From positions 623,903 to 687,902 of the forward strand of contig JXTC01000020.1 of NCBI GenBank assembly GCA_002914845.1: DNA of 64,000 nt, read 5' to 3'. The translations under genes and the position numbers were made by a program. A model generated the notes under the pieces. It was given only the letters and a program-made list of their open reading frames with translations, was not told the origin of the DNA and did no database searches. Shown piece after piece: positions 23,432-34,746 of this stretch (its first letter is position 1; each line of letters begins with the position of its first letter). The stretch is from Trema orientale (lineage: Eukaryota; Streptophyta; Magnoliopsida; Rosales; Cannabaceae).

Positions 23432-23802
23432 TGATGTAGACATGGAATATATTATATTAGGAAATTATATTATTATTATTATTTAGATTTATTATTAGGT
23501 ATTATTTAATTTTGGGTAACTAGATTTATGTTTCCTGTTTCTATTAGTTTCTAGAATTTGTCTACTTTCCTAGTTGTGTCCAATTGCCTATCTATAAATA
23601 GGCTTAGTTATGTAATTACTTTTCAGACTATGATGAATTAATAAATGATTATTGAGTTTTCTCCTCCTATGGATCTCTCTTTCTGAGTTCTTGTCTTGAT
23701 TTTCTATTGCTCTTCTACCCATTCATCTGTTTCTGCCTAAATTCTATCACCCCTTGCTCTTCTACCTATTCTCTTTCTAAATTCTCATCTTATCCTACAT
23801 CA
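23432..23802 (+). repeat. 5' LTR of the Ty3-gypsy miniature
   Basis: Begins TGATGTAGAC and ends CCTACATCA; contains a TATAAATA box at about 23595 followed by a CT-rich leader. Confidence 0.85.
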
Positions 23803-23804
23803 AT

Positions 23805-23816
23805 TGGTATCAGAGC
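23805..23816 (+). other. Primer-binding site (initiator tRNA-Met type)
   Basis: TGGTATCAGAGC begins two bases after the 5' LTR, the usual place for the minus-strand primer site of plant LTR retrotransposons. Confidence 0.85.
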
Positions 23817-23921
23817 TTAGTTCGATTTCCTCTGGCCTATCTTATAAATTTTTTTTTTTCTGCAATTGAGGAGAAAGCGCTGGTTAAATCTGTTGAGGAA
23901 GATAATTCTAATAAGGAACGA

Positions 23922-24473
23922 GTGATTGAATCTAATGTGAAAGATAATTCTAGTATTGCCGAAATCATTATTACTTCCCCATCTTGTGATCCTAGTCAAC
24001 ATAAGCCTCCAATTTCTATAGTTTCTCTTGGATCTAATGCCCATTTATTTAATTTTCTTTCTAATATGACTATTGGACTAGTTTTCAATGCGATAGATTT
24101 GTTTCCTTACCGAGGCACATTTGAGCCTCCTACTTTGCCTTCTTCTGTTTCTGCAGGCACGTCTTCCTCCCCAGTTCCCCGTGCTCCCTCTGCGCCATTG
24201 AACCCACCAGACGTCATTGTTGAAGTTTTGGATGATGAATATGTTACCTCGTCCTCTGGTGGTTACCGTCGTTTTCTTGTTTGTTGGAAAGATCGTGCTT
24301 CGACCGATGACACTTGGCTTACTGAAGAAGAATTTCGCCGCGTTGATCCTGAGCTCTTGGATAATTACCTCCGTGTTACCTCGTCGGAGTCGAGTTCTTT
24401 TCAACCGGGGGGAAATGATGGAGATCATACGTCTACTTTCCGTACTTATGTTAAGCGTAAATATAGAAAGTAG
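23922..24473 (+). CDS. Integrase C-terminus with chromodomain, 183-codon frame
   Basis: Residues about 50-75 (IGLVFNAIDLFPYRG and on) match the end of a Ty3-gypsy integrase. Residues 98-150 form a chromodomain, with the aromatic-containing stretch RRFLVCWKDR and then DDTWLTEEEF. Chromodomains on plant chromovirus integrases guide integration to particular chromatin. The frame is open from before the first Met and its stop lies inside the 3' LTR, so the last 19 residues or so are LTR-encoded. The first 45 residues have no recognised domain. Without reverse transcriptase or a catalytic core it could not move by itself. Whether it is translated is unknown. Confidence 0.75.
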   Translation: MIESNVKDNSSIAEIIITSPSCDPSQHKPPISIVSLGSNAHLFNFLSNMTIGLVFNAIDLFPYRGTFEPPTLPSSVSAGTSSSPVPRAPSAPLNPPDVIVEVLDDEYVTSSSGGYRRFLVCWKDRASTDDTWLTEEEFRRVDPELLDNYLRVTSSESSSFQPGGNDGDHTSTFRTYVKRKYRK

Positions 24474-24787
24474 ATATTTAGCTATTTAATTATTTTATTA
24501 GGGTGTTATTTAAGTTTTGAGTAACTAGTTTAATATTTCCTTTTTATGTTTGTTTCTAGAATATGGTAGTTTCCTAATTTTGTCTAAGAGCTTCTCTATA
24601 AATAAGCTCTTCTATGTTCATTATTTTTCAGACTTGATTAATGATATACAACTATTCAGAAATTCTCTCTCTAATATTCTTCTTCTCTCTCTAAAGTTCT
24701 TCCTCTTCTTCTCTAAATTTTTCCTAAATTCCTCTCTTTCTGTTCTCTTTCTCATCTATTCTAAATTTTCACTCTTGTTCTACATCA
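24416..24787 (+). repeat. 3' LTR of the Ty3-gypsy miniature
   Basis: Begins TGATGGAGAT directly after the polypurine tract and ends TTCTACATCA. It shares the TATAAATA box, the 'ttttcagact' segment and the CT-rich tail with the 5' LTR. Confidence 0.85.
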
Positions 24788-26944
24788 ATTAGTCTCTATT
24801 TGGTATATATCAATGGATTGACAGGTCTAGTGTCTCAGTCTTATAAATGCCTGTAATGTGTTTAAGGTGTGAGATGGAAAAGTGGTCACTGGACGGCCGG
24901 TTTTATTGTGGTTTTCAATCCTTGAAATACGCCTCTGGTGGGACTCAACAGGGTTCGTTAATCAAGTTGAATATGTAGAAAATGATTTGAATATGTAGAA
25001 AATGATTTAGGATGTTAGCAAAGCAGAAGCGACGAAAATGATAAGCATTTCCGTCATATCTTTATTATGGTTGCATGACAGTTCCTAAGATGCTGCTGCA
25101 GAAAAATATGGAACTAGTTATTATTTTATTAGTCTCTTGGTCTAAAAATTCTAACATCTAAAATATTTTTTTATTAATATGTTTCAAAAATTTTTATTAA
25201 AAATTAAGTCATGCCCCACTAAAATTGAACCCTGGTTCTGTCCCTGTTTAAAATTATCAGTTATTAGCTCTGACCCAAAAATGGCATTTTATTCGTGAAA
25301 GTAAATGTAGAAAGGCTAAGATGATTTTATTTTATTATTTTTTTTTCCGTTCCAACTAAGGTTTAATGAAGGTTTGACAATTACAGAGGACAATGTCACT
25401 TTGCAACATTAATAGGGCAAGAGAAATGAGACATAATTCTGAGATAGATGATTTCAACCTATTCATTTGTAGATAGAATTAGGCACTATACCTAATTTAA
25501 TCAAGAATATTTTATTCTGGTTTTCCATTTGCTCGTTAGCTATAAGCTGTTCAATGGAAATTTGAACTTCTCATATGATATATCTAGCCGCTTCCATGGC
25601 CCCAATTTTTCTTCCCTTATTTATTATCATGTATGCATGCTGGAGAAGTGAAGTTCTGAGAAATAGTACAAAATACATGGATGAGTAAAAAAAAATGTAT
25701 TTAATTATGTCACAATATGGTATCAGTTTATGCATTTTGTAGTTTAAGCGATTTTAAGATGGAATTCTGCTTTAAGTGCTTCCAAAAAATACAAATATAT
25801 GAATCTTAGCCATGCAAGTCATTATATATTACTACAACGTCTTAGACCAGGTCGAGGAAACATTTGATCCAAAGTAGTCAATTTGGTGACTGGCTGAATG
25901 CGATATCATTGACCCCCTTGAGCTAATACGTACCTATACGTATATTTCCTAAAGAAGAAAATTATGTGGTGGCTGACAGAGCTACAAGCAAGGATTTTTT
26001 TGGCTAAACAATTTCTTTTTAATTAATCAGTATCTATAACTCTATTTATTCAAAAGCTTATCATTACGCAACCAATGACATTGGTACTTAAGATTCTATG
26101 TATGATAGCAACAACTTTGCGTAATGTGACTGGCCAGACCAAAGAAAACTAGTGTAAACCCGCTATCAGCTTGTGGCAAAAGAGAGAGAGGGGGTAGGTG
26201 GGGGTGGGAATCCAAGCAGACTTGGTTTTTTCCCTATATATTTTGCTTAAACTACGAGTTGGAATTGTGCCTTAATAAGGAATATGCCAAATATATTTAT
26301 AATTTATTATATTTATATATATAATTTAATTAATGTTGTAACTTATGTGCAGTTAATAAAGAGTTTCGTACAAAATTCTAGGCCAAAAGTGTCAAAAATT
26401 GAAAAATTATGGATGGATTGAATTTTTTGAAAAATCCCAGATTCATTTAGAAAATATCACTTTTTAGAATGTTTTAGAAACATAACATTTTTTTTATAAA
26501 GATTTAGAAAAATACCATTTTCCTTCAAAATTCACAGTTTTGAATGGTACTCGAGGTAACAAGTTAGGTTTCTTAAAGTAACCAATCTACTTACTTAAGT
26601 AACCGGTCAAGTTACCCAGTTACTTCAAGTCTCCAATCAATTAATAAAAAATGGTATCTTTCTAAATACGTTTAAAAAATGATATTTTTCTAATTAAAAT
26701 TCAAAATTTTTCAAACAATTTCAAAATCTGGAATTTTTCATTTTTCTTTGAAAAATGGCCATAAAAAATCAAATTTTCTCTTTAATAAATAAGGTTGAAT
26801 AGTTGTTTGGCCATAGTTGGGCCCCAAAATTAGTATATGTCCACAGTCTTATTTTATAGCAAAATATCCAGCTTTTTGACCTGCTAAAATTTTATGCCAA
26901 ATATACTCAAGGAAGCCAAAACTAAAAGCCCATTTTTCTTTCTT

Positions 26945-27010
26945 CTTGTCGCTCTCGCTCTCGCTCTTTCTCTCTCTCTCTGATCTCTCTCTCTCTTTGA
27001 TCTCTCTCTA
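26945..27010. repeat. CT-rich microsatellite
   Basis: Interrupted (CT)n and (CTCTTT)n runs. Confidence 0.8.
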
Positions 27011-27299
27011 TTTACTTATTCAGATTTTTTTTCCTGATGCCTTGATCTTGTTTCTGGTTGTTCTTCTTTGGCATTGCGAAATATACTGATTGAATTATTA
27101 AGATATGTATATTCTTTGAATTTTCATTTTTTAAGGTTAGTTTTGTATTTGAATTTGAGAATTTTGATTTTTATTGCTAATTTGTGTTTCAATTATAGTT
27201 TATTTTTTGTATAGTATTGTTTATGTTAGTGATCAATGTTAATTTGTATAATTTTATATATTTTTGAATTATTTTTCGTAATTAGAAATTTTATTTCTA

Positions 27300-27560
27300 T
27301 TTGGTTCATTAATTTCTGGTCATAGTATGTATGATTTTTGTAGTGGTATATTGTACTCATATTCTGTGGTTATTGTTGATGAATATATTAATTATTTTAT
27401 TGTTTAGTTCATATATTTCTTGTCGCGGTATATATGATTTTTGTGGTGGTACATAATATTTTTGTTCTCTAGTTTACTATTATTGAATATGTTAAGTACT
27501 TTGTTGTTTAGTTCATATATTTTAGTTTGTAGTATATAAGATTATTGTGGTGGTATATGG
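27300..27560. repeat. AT-rich tandem repeat, ~110-bp unit
   Basis: About two and a half units, each with 'gttcat.atttctt' near its start, then 'tatgatttttgtggtggtat'. Confidence 0.6.
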
Positions 27561-27739
27561 TGTCATATAATTAAAAATAATATCAAATAAAAAATCAATT
27601 CTAATAGTAGTGTTTAAGAAATATGAAGTAAACTTGTTACTGTTATGTTTTTTCATTAATCAGATTAATTAGTTTATATCGATTCAGTTTTTGTGTCCAA
27701 CTTATTAGTTGAATTGTACATAATATTTTAAGTTTTTAT

Positions 27740-28040
27740 ATTGAAATATGTTTCTGTTAAATTTGGTTCATATGCTTATATATCTAGTGTGCATAATCAT
27801 GTATTTAATTTATATTTTTATGTACTTGTTGTGCTTGTTGTGTTTTTCTTATTTGACAAAAACGTGAAATATGTCTATTAAATCTGGTTCTTAAGGTTAT
27901 GTATCTTATGTGTAGATTCATGTAATTAATTTATATTTTTATGCACATGCTGTGTTTTTCTTATTCGATAAAAATTTGATATATGTTTTTGTTAAATATG
28001 ATTCATATGCTTACATACCTAACATACAAAATCATATTGT
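27740..28040. repeat. AT-rich tandem repeat, ~115-bp unit
   Basis: About two and a half units sharing 'ttaatttatatttttatg', 'gtgtttttcttatt' and 'gttaaat.tggttcatatgctta'. Confidence 0.6.
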
Positions 28041-28814
28041 ACTGAGATTATATACGAACTTGACTATTGTATATGACTTTTAATTCTTGGTATACGACTT
28101 TTAAATAACGCTTAATTCTTTATTGCAGTATATGCTAATTTGACCATGGTGTCTCATATTTAATGTTTAATACATGACTTGTAAAATCTGATATAGTTTT
28201 CATCAAAATAGAGTCGACTGTATAATGTTTGTTATCAAAAGAGCAGAGACATTAATGATAGATGTGAGCTTAATTACAAGAAGTAAAGCAAAAAAAAAAA
28301 AAATGACATTCTATCAACAAAAGATAGCTGTCGAACTTTGTCGGTAGGCTGAAGACAAGATTAATTAGAAGAAGATGCATAAGTGATAAAGAAAGAGAAT
28401 TGTAAAATTGATATAGAATATACGGTTTTATTTTGTTTAAGAAACAATATAATTTTATTGTTTGACAAAGATTATTGTATTTGATATTTTTAATTGCGAA
28501 GATAATGACTATTGAAAATTTCGTCATTAGTTCATAAGTTTTATATAATTCGTTTTTAGAATTTTAATGTTACTTGTTTCTAAAAAAATCACTATGTGAA
28601 GTACACTTATGTAGTAAAAAAAAGCTGAAACTGATTAGAAATAATAACACATGATGAAAAAGTTGTATTTCTTTATAGTATATAATCTTTTGAATTAAGT
28701 AGATAAGATTTTCTTTATGATTCATAAGAATATAAGTATACTTTGACAGGAAGTGTGCACCAGGCCCTGAGACAAATTCAACTCAACTAAGAAATGATAC
28801 ATAGTTTGGTTTAA

Positions 28815-29013
28815 ATGGTTACAACAATATTTACCCATGGATGGTTACAATGGTTTAAGCCGTTAGATCTAATATCCTACGGTGGTGATTAATTTGGTGG
28901 TTGGCCAAAAAAATTTAATGCTAACCAAAAAAATTTATTGCTGACCAAAAAAATTTAATGCTATCACTATTTTTTTAAGTACCCATCCATGGTCACAAAA
29001 AAATTGTAACCAT
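28815..29013. mobile_element. 199-bp MITE with ATGGTTACAA ends, TSD TAA
   Basis: The ends ATGGTTACAA and TTGTAACCAT are exact inverted repeats. A second inverted pair lies inside (ACCCATGGATGGT and ACCCATCCATGGT). TAA flanks both sides. The interior has three tandem copies of a 20-bp unit 'ccaaaaaaatttaatgct' (about 28905-28965). Confidence 0.75.
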
Positions 29014-29381
29014 TAAGAAGTCTTCTATATATATTTTTTTTATACTTCATTGATATATATATGTGTTCACATACCATAACTCAAACTAGAAATGATAGAT
29101 AAATTTTTCTTAGTGGTTCATAAGAATTTGAACTCAGTCAAACACGTATTTGCCTACCGCTTCAATCAAACACGAAGATAATCAAAATAACTTAACAGAC
29201 TGTCAATTCATCTTCTGACAATTATTGTATGAAACTCTGGGGAACTAATGGATGAGTATGCATAATATAGAGTCTTATCATGCAGATATTTTGAATAAGG
29301 GATACAAACGTAAATGAATTTTCTCTCCCTTTTTAATTTTGTTTTTATTGTTTTAGTAGAGTAGAAAAGGACATCAATTCA

Positions 29382-29400
29382 CCCCCCACCCCCCTCCCCC
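29382..29400 (-). other. G-quadruplex-type run in 3' region of gene B
   Basis: On the gene B coding strand this reads as three G runs of five to six separated by single bases, beginning 54 bp after the stop codon. It would probably be part of the 3' UTR. Confidence 0.55.
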
Positions 29401-29454
29401 TTTATTTATTTATTTTTTAAGGAGCTTTTAAGGACGTTGTAACCTGAATAGGCT

Positions 29455-31671
29455 TCAGTAGCAGGGAGGCGTCAGGCGTGGGGTAAGAAGGACATCAAGT
29501 GGGGATGCTTTAACGTTGGTCAGTGCGGTAGTCTCACGCATGTCGACCGGTTCATCAAACGGCGTCGTTATTTCGAAACTGTGAAGTAAAGTAGCGAGAG
29601 TGAGTTGCATAACTTGCATAGAAAATGATATTCCAGGGCAAATTCTTCTACCGCTTCCAAATGGTATAAGTTCAAAATTCTGGCCTCGAACGTCAACGTT
29701 TTTATGGGCACCAACAAATCTCTCTGGCTTGAACTCGCACGGATCCGACCACACGTGTGGATCTCGATGAATCTTTGTAAGATTAACAATTAGGCGTGTT
29801 CCTTGCGGGATGTGGTAGCCGTCGACGTTGCAGTCTTCCGAGGATTCGTGGTGCATTGCGAGTGGGCCAGGTGGGTATAAACGCAGCGTTTCCTTGAGAA
29901 CAGCTTGGAGATAGATGAGGTTCTTTATATCTGATTCCTTTACCTGTCTTTCTCTACCGACATGCTCGTCGAGCTCAATTTGGGCCTTTTTTAGGGCCTC
30001 CCGGTTGTTCAGAAGCAAAGCCAAAGCCCACGTCAAGGTTGTTGCCGTTGTGTCCGTACCACCCAAAATGAGAGACTGCATACAAGCCAAGAACATCAAA
30101 CTGATTAATCATTAAAGCTTATAAATTAACACCAGACTGTCCCTTTTTCTTTTTCTTTTCTCGGATCCTATGCTAGGATATCCATATATATTATTTTTTT
30201 TTCCACATAATTCCATTAGATTAGTAGGAAACAGGAAATATCTGATTTATGTCAGACTTACAAGACACCCCATGACAAAAATATTTTTATTACTACTCCT
30301 GAAATTCGTAAAATTTATGCAATATCCATCCATTAGTCAAACTTGACAATTATTACTTGTAAGTACTAAATTTGTATTTTACTAGTGATTGATTATTTAT
30401 GTTAAAACATAATAATTGTTTAAATTAAATAGATTAGTTAACATAGCCTAGTTATTAGATATTTTCACAACCATACTGGGTTTCACTATAATTATTCCAC
30501 TACTTACTTATGATGATAATCATGATAATATTTAAATATGTTATACAGTACTGTTATAGCTTAGTGAGAAATCTGGGTCCAGTAGGGTGCACACTTGTAA
30601 AAGGTCATTTTAGGGTTTTGATTGGGTTTCTGTGACTAACTTATTAGTAAGAAAGAGATAAATAGACAAAAAAAAAAAAAAAAAAGATGGTGCATATATA
30701 CAGCATACCAGACAAGTAGATTTGACAATTGTATCAGCATCATAACTGGAAACTTCTTCTCCATCATCAAAAAGCGATAACATCACATCCATAAAATCCC
30801 GGTCACCCTTCAATAATGATCCTCCAGAATCTCTCTTTCGCTTATGCTCTTCTAGCCATCCTTCAAGTACATAATCAAGCTCTTTTGCCGTCTCTTTCAT
30901 GGCTCTCTCATATCCCCCCAAGTCCAGCCACCTCAGCCACGGAATCGCGTCAGCCACGACGAAAGTCCCCGTCAGCCTAAAGAAGTCCCTTAACGCCTTA
31001 CGGCACCGGTCATCGTTCCCATCTGAGCTAGCAGTGGCTTCAAGATATCGCCTCCCAACAACCTCCCTAAATATGATGTTCATGTTTAGGTCACCAAACC
31101 ATTTCTTCATCTCCACCTTTACTGCGTGATTATCTTTCTTAACCCTATAGAGCTCGTAAATCTCTTTAATGGCCGACTTGACCTCCGATTCTCGGACATG
31201 GCTGAGCAGCTCGAGGCGATGGTTGGAGAGTAACTCTAGCGTGGCTATCTTCCGCACTTGGCGCCAGTAAGGACCGTAAGGGCTGAACCCAAACACGGCG
31301 TAGTTGTAGGCCATGTGTTCGAGGGCCACCGCTTTTGGACGGTTGGCAAAGACTCTGTCGTTTGTGGTGAAACACTCCTTAGCAATCTTCCAGCTGCTTA
31401 CGACTAACGCTTTGTGAACTCCCATTCTTATGGTGAAGATGGGCCCGTACTTGTCGGCCATGTGGCCCAAAGTTACGTGAGGCGGTTGTGGGCCTCCTAA
31501 TTGGCGGAGGTGGCCGATTATGGGCCATGCTCCGCCGGCCTCAACCGGTGCTCTCCGAGAAGCTAGTGCTCTTGGTTTGTGTAGCAGATAATAGAGGAAA
31601 AGTAGAACAGCCAAGCCCAAGATGGTGACCGTACTAGTGGGATTAAGAACGGAAAGAAGATGGAAGTCCAT
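29455..31671 (-). CDS. CYP82: Cytochrome P450, CYP82 family (gene B)
   Basis: Exon 1 is 31671-30709 (321 codons) and exon 2 is 30075-29455; the 633-bp phase-0 intron starts GTATGC and ends TATGCAG. The 527-residue product has every hallmark: hydrophobic anchor (about 10-30), hinge [15 protein letters not shown] (41-55), C-helix WRQVRK (136-141), I-helix GGTDTT (326-331), KETLR (382-386), FKPERF (436-441) and [10 protein letters not shown] with Cys467. No lesions are visible. By family it is an ER-bound monooxygenase of specialised metabolism; some CYP82 members hydroxylate terpenoids, coumarins, flavonoids or alkaloids, and the substrate here is unknown. The start context GCCGCCATGG matches gene A. 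It is the best candidate for a fully working gene in the window. Confidence 0.93.
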
Positions 31672-31751
31672 GGCGGCTGATTTGAAGTACTATGTGTGAT
31701 TAGTCCTAGGTTGGAGACGTATACTATAATGAATTCAATGAGTTTGGAACA

Positions 31752-31761
31752 TCATATATAT
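31752..31761 (-). promoter_or_regulatory. Putative TATA box of gene B
   Basis: CATATATATG lies about 81-90 bp upstream of the ATG, leaving room for a 5' UTR of about 50 bp. Confidence 0.5.
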
Positions 31762-31766
31762 GGCTT

Positions 31767-31772
31767 CACGTG
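31767..31772 (-). promoter_or_regulatory. G-box CACGTG upstream of gene B
   Basis: CACGTGGGTTGCAC lies just upstream of the TATA candidate and resembles CACGTGGGCTGCAC at 13417 upstream of gene A. Confidence 0.45.
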
Positions 31773-31779
31773 GGTTGCA

Positions 31780-32531
31780 CCATTATATGAAAATGAATTT
31801 TTGTAATTTGGGTAGTCTCACTCTCAACTAAAGTTATTTTCTTCCCCAGTTAGGTACTTCTGAATTTGTTTTTCTTTCCTGCGGACTTTTTCCTTTTTTA
31901 TTTTCAGACGACTTTCGCGTGGACTTTAAAAAGTTGATAGAGTATACTAGTTTGTACTTTTCTACATGTGGTGCTGGATGGGTTCATTGGGAAATACCCA
32001 ATTCAAATAAATATATGACAAAAGAATCATTAACAAAAGAAAAATATATGAGAAAAGAAAAGAAATAATTTTGATTGGATATTGAAGATTACACAATTTT
32101 TTTCATATAATATGTGGAAGAGATGCAAAATATCACGTTAATACGTTAATTTGTTATAAATTGAATATAATTATTATAATTATAATTTATACTATCAATT
32201 TATTATAAATTAATTATAATTATATTTTAAATAAGACTCAACTCATACACATATAATTTGGCTAACAATAATATTCCATAACATTCATAGTTAGCATATC
32301 AATACTTTAAAATTTATTTTTGAAGGATTGATGCACCAAATCTTTCTTGATACACTACAAAATTTTTACGACATCCAGATACTGACATCCCGTTGTTGAT
32401 GTATCTTTGATGATGACGATTCAAAATTGAAAAGCAAACAAGTTATTACATGATCAGCTATATTTTATTTAGGGGTGAGAATAGTCTCAAATTCAATGAT
32501 TTGACTCAAAAGGTTTAATGTTGTAATAATT
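31780..32531. other. Upstream intergenic of gene B
   Basis: AT-rich, no gene. At 32346 CACTACAAAATTTTTACGACATCC resembles a CACTA terminus, but no partner end was found. Confidence 0.4.
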
Positions 32532-32924
32532 GGGTTAATGGCACTATTAGTCCCCAACTTATGATCATTTTGGCATATTGGTTCTCATCCTTTTTTTTGT
32601 GGCATTTGAATGAGAGAAATTTTACACCATTGATCTTGAATTTTCAATTGTTTAATAATTCGGTCCATATTTTTTTTTTTTTTTGGTATTCATATTTCTG
32701 ATTAACAATAATGCATTTGTCAATCTTTCAGAAAATTAAAATTCAAAGACGGATATAAAACAAACAGTNTCAAATAAATTTTAACAGAATCTTGGATGGA
32801 ATATGCCAAAAGGACTAATGGTGCCAAAAAAACAAACGTTTAGGACTTAAATGCCACAAAAAAAAGGTTGAGGACCAATATGCCAAAATGATCATAGGTT
32901 AGGGACCAATGGTGCCATTAACCC
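32532..32924. mobile_element. Mutator-like MITE with ~85-bp inverted repeats
   Basis: The left end GGGTTAATGGCAC and the inverted right end GTGCCATTAACCC begin inverted repeats of about 85 bp that share 'atgatcattttggcatattgg' (one copy inverted). A perfect 10-bp duplication TGTAATAATT flanks the element (32522-32531 and 32925-32934). One ambiguous base (n) lies at 32769. No coding capacity. Confidence 0.88.
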
Positions 32925-32934
32925 TGTAATAATT

Positions 32935-33954
32935 CATCCAATTTAATAGGACTTTTATTGGCTCGGTTTTAAACCTTTATTTTAAAAATTAAATTCTAAT
33001 CTCATAAGCATAAAAATTAAAAAAATTCCTAAATATTTCAAAATAACTATACGTGTTTATATGTAGAATACATACAATAAGTTATATACAAGTCTATGAA
33101 AAAAGTTTCAACAAATAAAATTATGAGAAAAAGATTTATCAAAAAACAATATGGGAAAAAGACACTCCTTACTATTTTTTTAAAAAATAATACCAAAAAT
33201 ACATCTTTTTCAAAATAATCATTTTTTCCATATGACACTCAGTTGCATTTTTCTAAATATTTTGGTTATTGGAAACTGAGAACCCAATTTAGTTATTGAA
33301 AACCAATTTACTTTTTTTGTAACTAATTTCCAAATGCCAAAAAAACCAATTTGATTATTGATCGAAAACCAGAAAATAAAGGTTATTGAAAACTAAAAAA
33401 TATTGTTACTTGAAACTAGTTTAGTTTGTTAAAAACCAGAATCCAATTTGGTTATTAGAAACCAAATGAGTTTCTTAGTTTTCAATAACTAAAATTAGTT
33501 TATCAGTTTCTGGTAACCAAAATATTTAAAAAAAATGCTATTGAATATCGTACAGATAATGATTATTTTGAAAATGTCATATTTTTTATATTATTTTTTG
33601 AAAACTTAGGTATAAGTGCCTAAATCACTAAAATTATTCTAAAAACTAAATGGAATCAAAGTTGTGTGTTTTTTTTTTAACACATAAATATCTTTTTTTT
33701 TTTTATTTTTTTATAGCTAAATGGTTGAGTATATGTATTTTTACATTTAGTATATCTACTTATATACCATCTTTAGTTTATTACATTATATATTACACTT
33801 GATATATATACTAATATACTGATTATTTTACTATGGCATTTAAGCAACGAATATTTGCTTAAGATGTGCTCAAAATTTAGTCATTTGTTATAAAACTAAT
33901 TCTACGAATTCAACCCTAACTAGGCCTGACCTAGGAAACCGATGAACACAAAAC
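32935..33954. other. Intergenic, AT-rich with degenerate short repeats
   Basis: Positions 33240-33530 carry many diverged copies of 'ggttattgaaaaccaatttg', related to those at 15050-15190. No gene was seen. Confidence 0.5.
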
Positions 33955-34053
33955 TCCCTCACAAAAATAATATAAAATAAAATACAAGACTAAGAGCACC
34001 ATCAAAAGTCGGCAGGGCATAGCCCATTATTGGCCATCTGTCCCTACTAGGAG

Positions 34054-34689
34054 GAGCAATGCTAGTGGCACTACAACAAATAGATAATAGAATAAGGATG
34101 CCTAAAGCGGTGATAATTATCGTTGTCGCCGCTTTAATTAGCTCACACCAAAAGCGGCGACATCAGAAAGTCATCGTTATAGCATTATGGAGTACTGTTG
34201 GATGTTAAAGCGATTGTCGTCACTGCTTTAGGGTACTGATTAGTGAATTCACTGTTTTAAATTTTTGTGCTATAAATTAGTGCTATAATTCACTCCAAAA
34301 AAGTTAAAGTGGCGATAAAAATATCGCCGCTATAAGTAAAAGGGAAAAATATCTTATTTATAGTAGCGACAATTATTGCCGCTTTAGGTAAACTAAGAAA
34401 ATATCTTATTTATTGTCACCGCTTTAGAGTTTTTGACAAAAAAATGTTAAATTTAAAACTTATTTAGTAATAATAAATATAATTACTATTTCATTTTTTA
34501 TTAATACCCTAAAGTGGCGACAATTTGTTGCTGCTTCAAAGTTTGAGTGAAAATTTTGGCAATCAGTTTGACTGCCAAAATTATTTTTGCCAAAAGTGAA
34601 ATGATGCATCTAGGTTATAGCAGTGACTTATACCCTTAAACTCCGTCGAAAGACTTCTTCTTTCTCATTTTTCACTCTTGCTCCCTAAT

Positions 34690-34746
<57 letters not shown>

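Larger units (their letters stand above)
23432..24787 (+). mobile_element. Miniature Ty3-gypsy chromovirus derivative, TSD ATTAG
   Basis: The element has a 5' LTR (23432-23802), a tRNA-Met type primer-binding site TGGTATCAGAGC (23805-23816), only 613 bp of internal DNA, a polypurine tract GGGGGGAAA (24407-24415) and a 3' LTR (24416-24787). Both LTRs start TG and end CA. The perfect 5-bp duplication ATTAG flanks it (23427-23431 and 24788-24792). Gag, protease, reverse transcriptase and most of integrase are missing; the integrase C-terminus with a chromodomain remains. The LTRs differ strongly from each other, most in their first 60 bp. Confidence 0.9.
24793..28814. other. Long intergenic region, repeats only
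   Basis: No gene was recognised. It holds a 20-bp direct duplication at 24968-25010 (gaatatgtagaaaatgattt twice), a CT-rich microsatellite at 26945-27010, a degraded repeat at 26380-26770 related to 15000-15200, and T/A-rich tandem repeats at 27300-27560 and 27740-28040. Confidence 0.5.

Noticed and set aside
23805..23816. TGGTATCAGAGC considered as part of a tRNA-Met gene
   Set aside because: Only the primer-binding 12-mer is present, directly beside LTR ends; no cloverleaf can be drawn. The same holds at about 53675-53688.
31166..31375. Minus-strand frame of 69 codons inside gene B
   Set aside because: It is an alternative frame of exon 1 without independent support.
32769..32769. Ambiguous base n as a sign of an assembly gap
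   Set aside because: Only a single base is affected and both sides continue the same MITE.
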